64,000 nucleotides of DNA from Flectonema sp. DT1601 (lineage: Eukaryota > Euglenozoa > Diplonemea > Diplonemida > Diplonemidae). Within the stretch, counting starts at the first letter, position 1. Each line of letters starts with the position of its first letter. Positions 45,686 through 58,370 of this stretch are shown here, in pieces. The notes below the pieces were generated by a model. The model did not search any database and was not told where the DNA came from. It saw nothing but the letters and a program-made list of their open reading frames with translations. A program made the translations under genes and the position numbers. The DNA lies in the NCBI GenBank assembly GCA_964019425.1, contig OZ025795.1, forward strand, positions 1,058,001-1,122,000. The letters are read 5' to 3'.

Positions 45686-46081
45686 GAATTTCGATAAGTG
45701 GGAAGTAACGGACTGGGAGCTTTTGGCTCCTGCCCTATTCCCGACGTAAACTTTCTTTTTATTTTTTTTTTTTTTTTAACAGGCCCAAAGGGCGACAATG
45801 ATGGTTGCTGACCAAGGAATAATATTCAAATGAATTTTCGTTTCAAAGAAACGAACAGAATTAAGAGAGAGGTAGAGAAAAAAAAAAAAAAAAAAAAAAA
45901 GAAAGAATAGAAAAAAAATATGAAGAGGAAATAATCAAACATGAAAAAAAAAAAAAAAAATAAAATATAAATAAAAAACGTTGTATGAAAAAGGAAAAAA
46001 AGAAAAAAAAAAGACCAGAAAAGGAAAGAGAAAATGAAAAGGTATAATATTATTGTGGGGATATGAGGATAGCAGGGAGAT

Positions 46082-46119
<38 letters not shown>

Positions 46120-46372
46120 TTATTATTTAAAAAAAGGAAACAATCAGTTTAGCGTCTCGATCAGGACGGAAAATAGAAATTAATCGACATAGTCGATCGA
46201 TAGAAAAAAAACAATGATAACATTGTTTATTCCTTTTTTTTTTTTTTTTTTTTATTCTTTTTATTTATTTTTAAAGAAAAAACAATCAGTTTAGCGTCCT
46301 GACCAGGACGGAAAATTGAAAGTGATCCACATAGTCGATCGATAGAAAAAAGACAATGATAACATTGTTTAT

Positions 46373-46405
<33 letters not shown>

Positions 46406-46797
46406 CTTTTAATTATTTTAAAGAAAAAACAATCAGTTTAGCGTCTTGACCAGGACGGAAAATAGAAAGTGATCGACATAGTCGATCGATAAAAAACAAT
46501 GATAACATTGTTTATTCCTTTTTTTTTTCTTTTTTTTTTATTCTTTTTATTTATTTTTAAAGAAAAAACAATCAGTTTAGCGTCCTGACCAGGACGGAAA
46601 ATAGAAAGTAATCGACATAGTCGATCGATAAAAAAAAAACAATGATAACATTGTTTATTCCTTTTTTTTTTCTTTTTTTTTATTCTTTTTATTTATTTTT
46701 AAAGAAAAAACAATCAGTTTAGCGTCCTGACCAGGACGGAAAATTGAAAGTGATCGACATAGTCGATCGATAAAAAAACAATGATAACATTGTTTAT

Positions 46798-46828
<31 letters not shown>

Positions 46829-47602
46829 CCTTTTAATTATTTTTTAAAGAAAAAACAATCAGTTTAGCGTCTTGACCAGGACGGAAAATAGAAAGTGATC
46901 GACATAGTCGATCGATAAAAAACAATGATAACATTGTTTATTCTTTTTTTTTTTTTTTTTTTTTTTTAATCCTTTTTATTATTTTAAAGAAAAAACAATC
47001 AGTTTAGCGTCTTGACCAGGACGGAAAATAGAAAGTGATCGACATAGTCGATCGATAAAAAAACAATGATAACATTGTTTATTCTTTTTTTTTTTTTTTT
47101 TTTAAATTCTTTTTATTTATTTTTAAAGAAAAAAAACGGAAAATAAAAATTAGTCGACAAAGTCGAACGATAAAAAAAAACAATGATAACATTGTTTATT
47201 CTTTTTTTTTTTGTTTTTTTTTATATTCTTTTTTATTAATTTTGAAAAAAAAACAATCAGTTTAGCGTCTTGACCAGGACGGAAAATAGAAAGTAATCGA
47301 CATAGTCGATCGATAAAAAAAACAATGATAACATTGTTTACTCTTTTTTTTTTTTTTTTTTAAATTCTTTTTATTTTAAAAAGAAAAAAAACGGAAAATA
47401 GAAATTAGTCAACAAAGTCGAACGATAAAAAAAAAAACAATGATAACATTGTTTATTCTTTTTTTTTTATTTTTTTTTTTATATTCTTTTTTATTAATTT
47501 TGAAAAAAAAAACAATCAGTTTAGCGTCTTGACCAGGACGGAAAATAGAAAGTGATCGACATAGTCGATCGATAAAAAAAAAACAATGATAACATTGTTT
47601 AT

Positions 47603-47639
<37 letters not shown>

Positions 47640-50467
47640 CTTTTTTTTTTTTTAAAGAAAAAACAATCAGTTTAGCGTCTTGACCAGGACGGAAAATAGA
47701 AAGTAATCGACATAGTCGATCGATAAAAAAAACAATGATAACATTGTTTATTCTTTTTTTTTTTTTTTTTAAATCTTTTTATTTATTTTTTAAAAAGAAA
47801 AAAAAAAAACGGAAAATAGAAATTAGTCAACAACGTCGAACGATAAAAAAAAAAACAATGATAACATTGTTTATTCTTTTTTTTTTTATTTTTTTTTGTA
47901 TTCTTTTTTATTAATTTTGAAAAAAAAACAATCAGTTTTGCGTCTTGACCAGGACGGAAAATAGAAAGTGATCGACATAGTCGATCGATAAAAAAACAAT
48001 GATAACATTGTTTATTCTTTTTTTTTTTTTTTTTTTTTTTAAATCCTTTTTATTATTTTTAAAGAAAAAACAATCAGTTTAGCGTCTTGACCAGGACGAA
48101 AAATAGAAAGTGATCGACATAGTCGATCGATAAAAAAACAATGATAACATTGTTTATTCTTTTTTTTTTTTTTCTTCTTTTTTTTAAATCCTTCTTTTTA
48201 TTTTTTAAAGAAAAAACAATCAGTTTAGCGTCTTGACCAGGACGGAAAATAGAAAGTAATCGACATAGTCGATCGATAAAATAAAAACAATGATAACATT
48301 GTTTATTCCTTTTTTTTTTTTTTTTATTCTTTTTATTTATTTTTAAAGAAAAAAACGGAAAATAGAAAGTAATCGACATAGTCGATCGATAAAAAAACAA
48401 TGATAACATTGTTTATTCTTTTTTTTTTTTTTTTTTTTTTAAATTCTTTTTATTTATTTTTTAAGAAAAAAACGGAGAATAGAAATTAGTCGACAAAGTC
48501 GAACGATAAAAAAACAATGATAACATTGTTTATTCTTTTTTTTATTTTTTTTTTTATATTCTTTTTTATTAATTTTGAAAAAAAAAAAAAAACAATCAGT
48601 TTAGCGTCTTGACCAGGACGGAAAATAGAAAGTAATCGACATAGTCGATCGATAAAAATACAATGATAACATTGTTTAATCTTTTATAATTTTTTATTTT
48701 TTTTTTTGTTTTAAAAAAAAAAAAAAAAAACAAGCGGAATTGATCATAATGGGTGGTAGGGGTTGTTATAACTTCGTTTGAAAATTCTTCTTTTTTGATT
48801 TCTTTTTTTTTTTCTTTTTACAGGAGTTAAGATCACTTTCAGGAGACAACACATTAACAAGAGCAGCAAGCAGAGTTGACACTATCAATTCAAATTTGAA
48901 ATACCGGGAATTAATTTACAAGGAGGTATCTCAAGTGACTTGGTATCTCTAGCGTGTCGGTATCTCTGGAGTGCTGGTATCTCGTATGTTCGTTGGTATC
49001 TCATGAGTGATGGTATCTCTTGTGCATTAGAGAAACGAAAAAGAATGTCATGACCATGACGGAAGAATTGAGGAATTGAGTTAACATGTTCAATTTAACT
49101 TATTTAAACTTTTTTTTTTTTTTTAACAGACCGTAACTATTTGAAAATAAAATGTAGATGGGAAACAGTGAAAAGTAAAATGGATGATAAAATTAAATGA
49201 GAAATATGACATAACAGACCAGATAGAGAGTATTAAAAGGAAATTGAAAAGGAAAAGAGAAACTAGGTTAACACTTATTTAAAATTAAGACCGGTTAGTC
49301 AGTTTAAGGTCTTGACTAGGACCAACAAAAAAGAAAGAAAAAAAAATTTAACGATCAAGCTGAGCTGATCTTGTTTTTATTACAAATAGGGGAGCGGGAG
49401 GGATGGAAGGAATAGAGGAAAAAAAAAAGAAAAGGTTGATCAATTGGATCTGATCGTCGAGAAGAGGAAATTTTTTTAAAGGTTGATCGGTATAGCCGAT
49501 CGTTGAGAAAAATAAACAGATATAAATACAATCAGTTTAAATTAAAAAAAGAAAAAAAGATTAACGATCAAGCTGAGCTGATCTTGTTTTTATTACAAAT
49601 AGGGGAGCGGGAGGGATGGAAGGAATAGAGGAAAAAAAAAGAAAAGGTTGATCAATTGGATCTGATCGTCGAGAAGAAGAAATTATTTTAAAGGTTGATC
49701 GGTATAGCCGATCGTCGAGAAAAATAAACAGATATAAATACAATCAGTTTAAATTAAAAAAAGAAAAAAAGATTAACGATCAAGCTGAGCTGATCTTGTT
49801 TTTATTTAAAATTAGGGGAGCGGGAGGGATGGAAGGAATAAAGGAAAAAAAAAAAAAAAAAAGGTCGATCAATTGGATCTGATCGTCGAGAAGAAGAAAA
49901 CAATTATTTATAAAAAAAAAATGGTCGGTATAGCCGATCGTTGAGAAAAGAACAGATATAAATACAATCGGTTTTGGTGATCGACGAGTGGAGCGATCAC
50001 TTGACAAGAAGGAAAAAGAAAGGACCGATTAATTGGGGCTTTGATTGTATTCCCAAGGCATGTTTTTTTTTTTTTTTTTTTTATTATTCATTTACATTAT
50101 TATTTTTTTTTTTTTTTTTTAAATTAATAATCACATTTTGTTCAAAAATATTTCATATTAGAGTAAAAGAAAAAGAAAAAAAGAAATAAGAGAAAAAAAA
50201 AAAAAAAAAAAACCATTGCTGGCCCCCTCACCACTCATAGAGGATGAGGAGGCCAGTAAGGCGTCACTCAAATCTATGCCAAGCCTTGGGAACTTGGATT
50301 GGGGTTTAGACCATTTATAATTAACAATTAACAATTAACCTGATTAACGTTATGATCTGACGGACATAAACATATCGATAAAATAATACAAACAAAAACG
50401 AACAATAAATAATAAATAAGCTAAAAAACTAACTAAACAAAGTGATGTGAAAGTAAGGAAAGTAAGG
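45686..50467 (-). repeat. Second (upstream) copy of the LINE 3' UTR
   Basis: Nearly identical to 35121-40110, with one 213-bp unit fewer (three copies, starts near 49351, 49563, 49774) and rare substitutions (for example CGTATGTTCG against CGTATGTGCG in the minisatellite). Contains its own D array (about 46130-48682), GGTATCTC array (48925-49020) and C tail (45686-46105). There is no coding region attached upstream. Confidence 0.9.
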
Positions 50468-50563
50468 AAAAGTTGCTACAACCAAAAGACAACTGCAAAA
50501 AATAAGGTTTTTGTAGGGGAGCTACAATGTAGCAATAATGTCACACAGTCATGTGGCAAGCTG
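50468..50563 (-). repeat. B unit, right part after the LINE compound
   Basis: The final 96 bp of the B unit split at 35120 (AAAAGTTGCTACAACC to AAGCTG). Confidence 0.9.
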
Positions 50564-53500
50564 AATAAGAAATTTGGGAGAGGAATAGGGGCAGTGAACT
50601 TTTGATTCAGGCCCTTCCCAACGAACAGGACGAAGACTTCTAAAACCTGAGATGAACCAATTGAGTTGAAACAAACAAATAACAGAGACGCAACACATAC
50701 CGGAACATCATCGCAAGCAATGCTTCGGACCTCCGTCGACCTTCGTTCTTCCGGCGGCAAAGGGAAACAAGAAAGAACGGGCAATGAGACAAACCTGTTA
50801 GTTGGTGTTGTGTTGTTGTTAAAAACAAAAACATAAACGCCAGGAAGTTCGACAACGAAGACATCGACATCGATCGCTGCTCTGCAGATGTCCGGCGGGT
50901 GTTTGTCTACACTGTGTTTATTGTTTGTTTTTTTCCCAAGGTTCAACCCCGGGAAGAGAAGTAAAAAATTCCGTCAGTGTTGGCCTTCCTGTTCGAAGGT
51001 GCGCACCAATGACGATAAATAGAGTGGGGGGGAGAAAACCTTTGATCCAACTGGATCCCTTCACGAGCTGACATTGCCATGTGAAGTTAAATATTCTGGC
51101 GATGCCAGCTCAGGCGACTTAGCCTGCTTTTTTCTTTAAATAAAAAAAATAAAAAGATACCAACAGGTGGGGTGATGGGTTGCGCCACTGCAATCCAGTC
51201 ACAAAAAGAAACAAAGGTAATCTCCAGGGTTCTCGACCCTTGGCTCTCCCTGCGCAAGCATCGCATGGAGGGTGACGCTAAGCACCCGGGGGGTACGAAA
51301 CAAACTTTCCCCCTGCTGTCCTGTTTGAAATAAAAAAAAAAAAAAAAAAAACAAAGGGATAGAAGTAAACAGAATACATTACACCTCAACAGGTGACGCT
51401 AAACACCCAGGGGATACAAACCAAACTTTCCCCCTGTTGCCCTGTTTGAAATAAATTAAAAAAAGAACAAGAAAACAGAATACAATACTCAGCAATCAGA
51501 CTCGTTCACTCGCTTCGCCAGAGCCGTTCGAGCCGATGCTCATGTAAAGTTACCTGTTTTCTTTTAACAAATTAAATAAAATAAAATAAAAATAAAGTAT
51601 ACAAACCAAACTTTCCCTGGAATAAAAGAAAGTTTACAACGGGAATAGGGCAGGAGCCAAAAGCTCCCAGTCCGTTACTTCCCACCTTATCGAAATTCAT
51701 ACCTAACAATCAGTGCGTTCACTGGCCTTAGGGCTGTTCGGACTTATGCTTTGGACTGTTCCCTTGCAGAAAAAAAAAGTAAAATAAACCAACTTTGGGA
51801 CATTGGAAAAGCATAAAATAAAAGTTGCTACAACCAAAAGACAACTGCAAAAAATAAGGTTTTTGTAGGGGAGCTACAATGTAGCAATAATGTCACACAG
51901 TCATGTGGCAAGCTGAATAAGAAATTTGGGAGAGGAATAGGGGCAGTGAACTTTTGATTCAGGCCCTTCCCAACGAACAGGACGAAGACTTCTAAAACCT
52001 GAGATGAACCAATTGAGTTGAAACAAACAAATAACAGAGACGCAACACATACCGGAACATCATCGCAAGCAATGCTTCGGACCTCCGTCGACCTTCGTTC
52101 TTCCGGCGGCAAAGGGAAACAAGAAAGAACGGGCAATGAGACAAACCTGTTAGTTGGTGTTGTGTTGTTGTTAAAAACAAAAACATAAACGCCAGGAAGT
52201 TCGACAACGAAGACATCGACATCGATCGCTGCTCTGCAGATGTCCGGCGGGTGTTTGTCTACACTGTGTTTATTGTTTGTTTTTTTCCCAAGGTTCAACC
52301 CCGGGAAGAGAAGTAAAAAATTCCGTCAGTGTTGGCCTTCCTGTTCGAAGGTGCGCACCAATGACGATAAATAGAGTGGGGGGGAGAAAACCTTTGATCC
52401 AACTGGATCCCTTCACGAGCTGACATTGCCATGTGAAGTTAAATATTCTGGCGATGCCAGCTCAGGCGACTTAGCCTGCTTTTTTCTTTAAATAAAAAAA
52501 ATAAAAAGATACCAACAGGTGGGGTGATGGGTTGCGCCACTGCAATCCAGTCACAAAAAGAAACAAAGGTAATCTCCAGGGTTCTCGACCCTTGGCTCTC
52601 CCTGCGCAAGCATCGCATGGAGGGTGACGCTAAGCACCCGGGGGGTACGAAACAAACTTTCCCCCTGCTGTCCTGTTTGAAATAAAAAAAAAAAAAAAAA
52701 AAACAAAGGGATAGAAGTAAACAGAATACATTACACCTCAACAGGTGACGCTAAACACCCAGGGGATACAAACCAAACTTTCCCCCTGTTGCCCTGTTTG
52801 AAATAAATTAAAAAAAGAACAAGAAAACAGAATACAATACTCAGCAATCAGACTCGTTCACTCGCTTCGCCAGAGCCGTTCGAGCCGATGCTCATGTAAA
52901 GTTACCTGTTTTCTTTTAACAAATTAAATAAAATAAAATAAAAATAAAGTATACAAACCAAACTTTCCCTGGAATAAAAGAAAGTTTACAACGGGAATAG
53001 GGCAGGAGCCAAAAGCTCCCAGTCCGTTACTTCCCACCTTATCGAAATTCATACCTAACAATCAGTGCGTTCACTGGCCTTAGGGCTGTTCGGACTTATG
53101 CTTTGGACTGTTCCCTTGCAGAAAAAAAAAGTAAAATAAACCAACTTTGGGACATTGGAAAAGCATAAAATAAAAGTTGCTACAACCAAAAGACAACTGC
53201 AAAAAATAAGGTTTTTGTAGGGGAGCTACAATGTAGCAATAATGTCACACAGTCATGTGGCAAGCTGAATAAGAAATTTGGGAGAGGAATAGGGGCAGTG
53301 AACTTTTGATTCAGGCCCTTCCCAACGAACAGGACGAAGACTTCTAAAACCTGAGATGAACCAATTGAGTTGAAACAAACAAATAACAGAGACGCAACAC
53401 ATACCGGAACATCATCGCAAGCAATGCTTCGGACCTCCGTCGACCTTCGTTCTTCCGGCGGCAAAGGGAAACAAGAAAGAACGGGCAATGAGACAAACCT

Positions 53501-56500
53501 GTTAGTTGGTGTTGTGTTGTTGTTAAAAACAAAAACATAAACGCCAGGAAGTTCGACAACGAAGACATCGACATCGATCGCTGCTCTGCAGATGTCCGGC
53601 GGGTGTTTGTCTACACTGTGTTTATTGTTTGTTTTTTTCCCAAGGTTCAACCCCGGGAAGAGAAGTAAAAAATTCCGTCAGTGTTGGCCTTCCTGTTCGA
53701 AGGTGCGCACCAATGACGATAAATAGAGTGGGGGGGAGAAAACCTTTGATCCAACTGGATCCCTTCACGAGCTGACATTGCCATGTGAAGTTAAATATTC
53801 TGGCGATGCCAGCTCAGGCGACTTAGCCTGCTTTTTTCTTTAAATAAAAAAAATAAAAAGATACCAACAGGTGGGGTGATGGGTTGCGCCACTGCAATCC
53901 AGTCACAAAAAGAAACAAAGGTAATCTCCAGGGTTCTCGACCCTTGGCTCTCCCTGCGCAAGCATCGCATGGAGGGTGACGCTAAGCACCCGGGGGGTAC
54001 GAAACAAACTTTCCCCCTGCTGTCCTGTTTGAAATAAAAAAAAAAAAAAAAAAAACAAAGGGATAGAAGTAAACAGAATACATTACACCTCAACAGGTGA
54101 CGCTAAACACCCAGGGGATACAAACCAAACTTTCCCCCTGTTGCCCTGTTTGAAATAAATTAAAAAAAGAACAAGAAAACAGAATACAATACTCAGCAAT
54201 CAGACTCGTTCACTCGCTTCGCCAGAGCCGTTCGAGCCGATGCTCATGTAAAGTTACCTGTTTTCTTTTAACAAATTAAATAAAATAAAATAAAAATAAA
54301 GTATACAAACCAAACTTTCCCTGGAATAAAAGAAAGTTTACAACGGGAATAGGGCAGGAGCCAAAAGCTCCCAGTCCGTTACTTCCCACCTTATCGAAAT
54401 TCATACCTAACAATCAGTGCGTTCACTGGCCTTAGGGCTGTTCGGACTTATGCTTTGGACTGTTCCCTTGCAGAAAAAAAAAGTAAAATAAACCAACTTT
54501 GGGACATTGGAAAAGCATAAAATAAAAGTTGCTACAACCAAAAGACAACTGCAAAAAATAAGGTTTTTGTAGGGGAGCTACAATGTAGCAATAATGTCAC
54601 ACAGTCATGTGGCAAGCTGAATAAGAAATTTGGGAGAGGAATAGGGGCAGTGAACTTTTGATTCAGGCCCTTCCCAACGAACAGGACGAAGACTTCTAAA
54701 ACCTGAGATGAACCAATTGAGTTGAAACAAACAAATAACAGAGACGCAACACATACCGGAACATCATCGCAAGCAATGCTTCGGACCTCCGTCGACCTTC
54801 GTTCTTCCGGCGGCAAAGGGAAACAAGAAAGAACGGGCAATGAGACAAACCTGTTAGTTGGTGTTGTGTTGTTGTTAAAAACAAAAACATAAACGCCAGG
54901 AAGTTCGACAACGAAGACATCGACATCGATCGCTGCTCTGCAGATGTCCGGCGGGTGTTTGTCTACACTGTGTTTATTGTTTGTTTTTTTCCCAAGGTTC
55001 AACCCCGGGAAGAGAAGTAAAAAATTCCGTCAGTGTTGGCCTTCCTGTTCGAAGGTGCGCACCAATGACGATAAATAGAGTGGGGGGGAGAAAACCTTTG
55101 ATCCAACTGGATCCCTTCACGAGCTGACATTGCCATGTGAAGTTAAATATTCTGGCGATGCCAGCTCAGGCGACTTAGCCTGCTTTTTTCTTTAAATAAA
55201 AAAAATAAAAAGATACCAACAGGTGGGGTGATGGGTTGCGCCACTGCAATCCAGTCACAAAAAGAAACAAAGGTAATCTCCAGGGTTCTCGACCCTTGGC
55301 TCTCCCTGCGCAAGCATCGCATGGAGGGTGACGCTAAGCACCCGGGGGGTACGAAACAAACTTTCCCCCTGCTGTCCTGTTTGAAATAAAAAAAAAAAAA
55401 AAAAAAACAAAGGGATAGAAGTAAACAGAATACATTACACCTCAACAGGTGACGCTAAACACCCAGGGGATACAAACCAAACTTTCCCCCTGTTGCCCTG
55501 TTTGAAATAAATTAAAAAAAGAACAAGAAAACAGAATACAATACTCAGCAATCAGACTCGTTCACTCGCTTCGCCAGAGCCGTTCGAGCCGATGCTCATG
55601 TAAAGTTACCTGTTTTCTTTTAACAAATTAAATAAAATAAAATAAAAATAAAGTATACAAACCAAACTTTCCCTGGAATAAAAGAAAGTTTACAACGGGA
55701 ATAGGGCAGGAGCCAAAAGCTCCCAGTCCGTTACTTCCCACCTTATCGAAATTCATACCTAACAATCAGTGCGTTCACTGGCCTTAGGGCTGTTCGGACT
55801 TATGCTTTGGACTGTTCCCTTGCAGAAAAAAAAAGTAAAATAAACCAACTTTGGGACATTGGAAAAGCATAAAATAAAAGTTGCTACAACCAAAAGACAA
55901 CTGCAAAAAATAAGGTTTTTGTAGGGGAGCTACAATGTAGCAATAATGTCACACAGTCATGTGGCAAGCTGAATAAGAAATTTGGGAGAGGAATAGGGGC
56001 AGTGAACTTTTGATTCAGGCCCTTCCCAACGAACAGGACGAAGACTTCTAAAACCTGAGATGAACCAATTGAGTTGAAACAAACAAATAACAGAGACGCA
56101 ACACATACCGGAACATCATCGCAAGCAATGCTTCGGACCTCCGTCGACCTTCGTTCTTCCGGCGGCAAAGGGAAACAAGAAAGAACGGGCAATGAGACAA
56201 ACCTGTTAGTTGGTGTTGGGTTAAGTTACCAGGTGAGATTTGGACTGTTAGCTTTTGGCTAAGGCCCTCCCTGAAGAGCAAGAACAAAAAAACTACTCAC
56301 ACCTGAAGAAAACATACACAAAGAACACACTGTAAGCTGTGTGTGTATTTTGTGTTTGTCACAACAGGAGAGAAAAGAAAGAATGTCAAGGTTGGTCACC
56401 TTGCCTATCAACGCACAACATTGGTGGTCTCTACTAGACCCTGAGTGATCCCACTGGATCTCTCATCGTTCATAGTACCCTGTGTGAAGTTATAAAATCA

Positions 56501-56910
56501 AAGGTAAACTATGAACTACAAATGACTTAGCCTGTTATTATAATGCCACAGGCAGGCCCTGCATTCAGCAACTATCCAGCAGTGCTTGGATGTCCTGATC
56601 TTCTTCTAAAAAAAAGAAAGAAAAACAAAACTGTAGCTGGGATCACTCAGGATCAACAGACTACCAATGTTGTTGTTAAAAACAAAAACATAAACGCCAG
56701 GAAGTTCGACAACGAAGACATCGACATCGATCGCTGCTCTGCAGATGTCCGGCGGGTGTTTGTCTACACTGTGTTTATTGTTTGTTTTTTTCCCAAGGTT
56801 CAACCCCGGGAAGAGAAGTAAAAAATTCCGTCAGTGTTGGCCTTCCTGTTCGAAGGTGCGCACCAATGACGATAAATAGAGTGGGGGGGAGAAAACCTTT
56901 GATCCAACTG
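50564..56910 (-). repeat. B array, block 4: 4 more full units plus 490 bp
   Basis: Units start at 50564, 51916, 53268 and 54620. The partial unit 55972-56910 is the usual 490 bp once the 449-bp A insert (56219-56667) is removed. With the LINE-split unit, this block has five full B units. Confidence 0.9.
56219..56667 (-). repeat. 449-bp A fragment inserted within B
   Basis: The tail end of an A unit (GGTTAAGTTACCAGG to CTACCAA). B sequence on either side joins without gain or loss (GTTGGTGTTG then TGTTGTTGTTAAAAAC). Minus-sense 3' end kept, 5' truncated. Confidence 0.85.
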
Positions 56911-58069
56911 AAATAACCTGTAATGATTAAACCATTACAAGCTCTATCCCTTCTCCTATCCCTTTTGTTCAAAATAAGCGGGAGGAAATTCTCTCATTCA
57001 CGCTAAGATGCACTCTGAACTTTGATTTTTTTGATCTGAGTGTGAGGGAATGACCTGTTAGTGCATTGGGCATAGGCTGGGCTGCAGTTTAGATGTCTTA
57101 GGTGTTAATAGGGGGTTCCTCTTAGCATTTTTCTTTGTTCCCACCTTATGATTTTCTTGAAGAAAAAAAAATAGAAGTCATAATGGTGCTTCCCTCTGGA
57201 AGGGTTGTAAGCCATGGTGTCCAACTAAATTAAAGGACAAGTCTGGGATAATCCCTGCCAGAGGGGCGAGTATTCTACCATGGTTGAAATACTCTGGCAA
57301 CTGATCTTCAATTTTATGTTGTTTGTTAGCTGCTGGTGTATCCTGATCATGTGTTGATACTTGCATTTTTTTATTTGTAATCTTCTATTACAATTCTCTT
57401 TCTGTTCTGGTCTGTTACTTCATTTGTCTTGTTTAACTTCAGTTATATGCATTTTACTTTTTATTGTTTCCCATCTACTTTTTATTTTCTATTAGTTCTG
57501 GTCAGAAACTCCTGGGCAGCAAGAAGGAAAGTAGTTAAGTACTTCTGGGTGTTTGGCATCACCCCCCATAGTGAGCAAGTACAACAGGTAGCATTGGTAG
57601 TCTGTTGATCCTGAGTGATCCCAGCTACAGTTTTGTTTTTCTTTCTTTTTTTTAGAAGAAGATCAGGACATCCAAGCACTGCTGGATAGTTGCTGAATGC
57701 AGGGCCTGCCTGTGGCATTATAATAACAGGCTAAGTCATTTGTAGTTCATAGTTTACCTTTGATTTTATAACTTCACACAGGGTACTATGAACGATGAGA
57801 GATCCAGTGGGATCACTCAGGGTCTAGTAGAGACCACCAATGTTGTGCGTTGATAGGCAAGGTGACCAACCTTGACATTCTTTCTTTTCTCTCCTGTTGT
57901 GACAAACACAAAATACACACACAGCTTACAGTGTGTTCTTTGTGTATGTTTTCTTCAGGTGTGAGTAGTTTTTTTGTTCTTGCTCTTCAGGGAGGGCCTT
58001 AGCCAAAAGCTAACAGTCCAAATCTCACCTGGAAATTCAACTCCTTGATGCCAAGACTGACAAGGACTG
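56911..58069 (+). repeat. Inverted A unit, block 4
   Basis: Same structure as 19180-20338, with the head-to-head joint at about 58043. Confidence 0.9.
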
Positions 58070-58370
58070 AGTTGAATTTACCAGGTGAGATTTGGACTGT
58101 TAGCTTTTGGCTAAGGCCCTCCCTGAAGAGCAAGAACAAAAAAACTACTCACACCTGAAGAAAACATACACAAAGAACACACTGTAAGCTGTGTGTGTAT
58201 TTTGTGTTTGTCACAACAGGAGAGAAAAGAAAGAATGTCAAGGTTGGTCACCTTGCCTATCAACGCACAACATTGGTGGTCTCTACTAGACCCTGAGTGA
58301 TCCCACTGGATCTCTCATCGTTCATAGTACCCTGTGTGAAGTTATAAAATCAAAGGTAAACTATGAACTA
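58070..58370 (-). repeat. A unit, truncated to 301 bp
   Basis: Stops at CTATGAACTA where the next unit's tail begins (AGTTGAATTACC). Confidence 0.9.

Larger units (their letters stand above)
35121..50467 (-). mobile_element. LINE compound: full element preceded by an extra 3' UTR
   Basis: Minus-sense order: extra 3' UTR (50467-45686), 5' region (45685-45245), ORF (45244-40118), 3' UTR (40110-35121). The full element is therefore about 10.57 kb. The extra UTR begins, in sense, just after the stop-codon position of the ORF, as if an upstream copy had been truncated there. Both UTR copies end at ATCGAAATTC. The compound interrupts a B unit. Target duplication is unclear: AAAA occurs on both sides, but within A-rich sequence. 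AGTAAGGAA is doubled at the 5' junction. Confidence 0.85.

Noticed and set aside
35121-50467. LTR retrotransposon
   Set aside because: The flanking direct repeats suggested it, but the single protein has an R2-like reverse transcriptase and RLE. I saw no gag, protease, integrase or RNase H pattern, and the repeats are the LINE 3' UTR.
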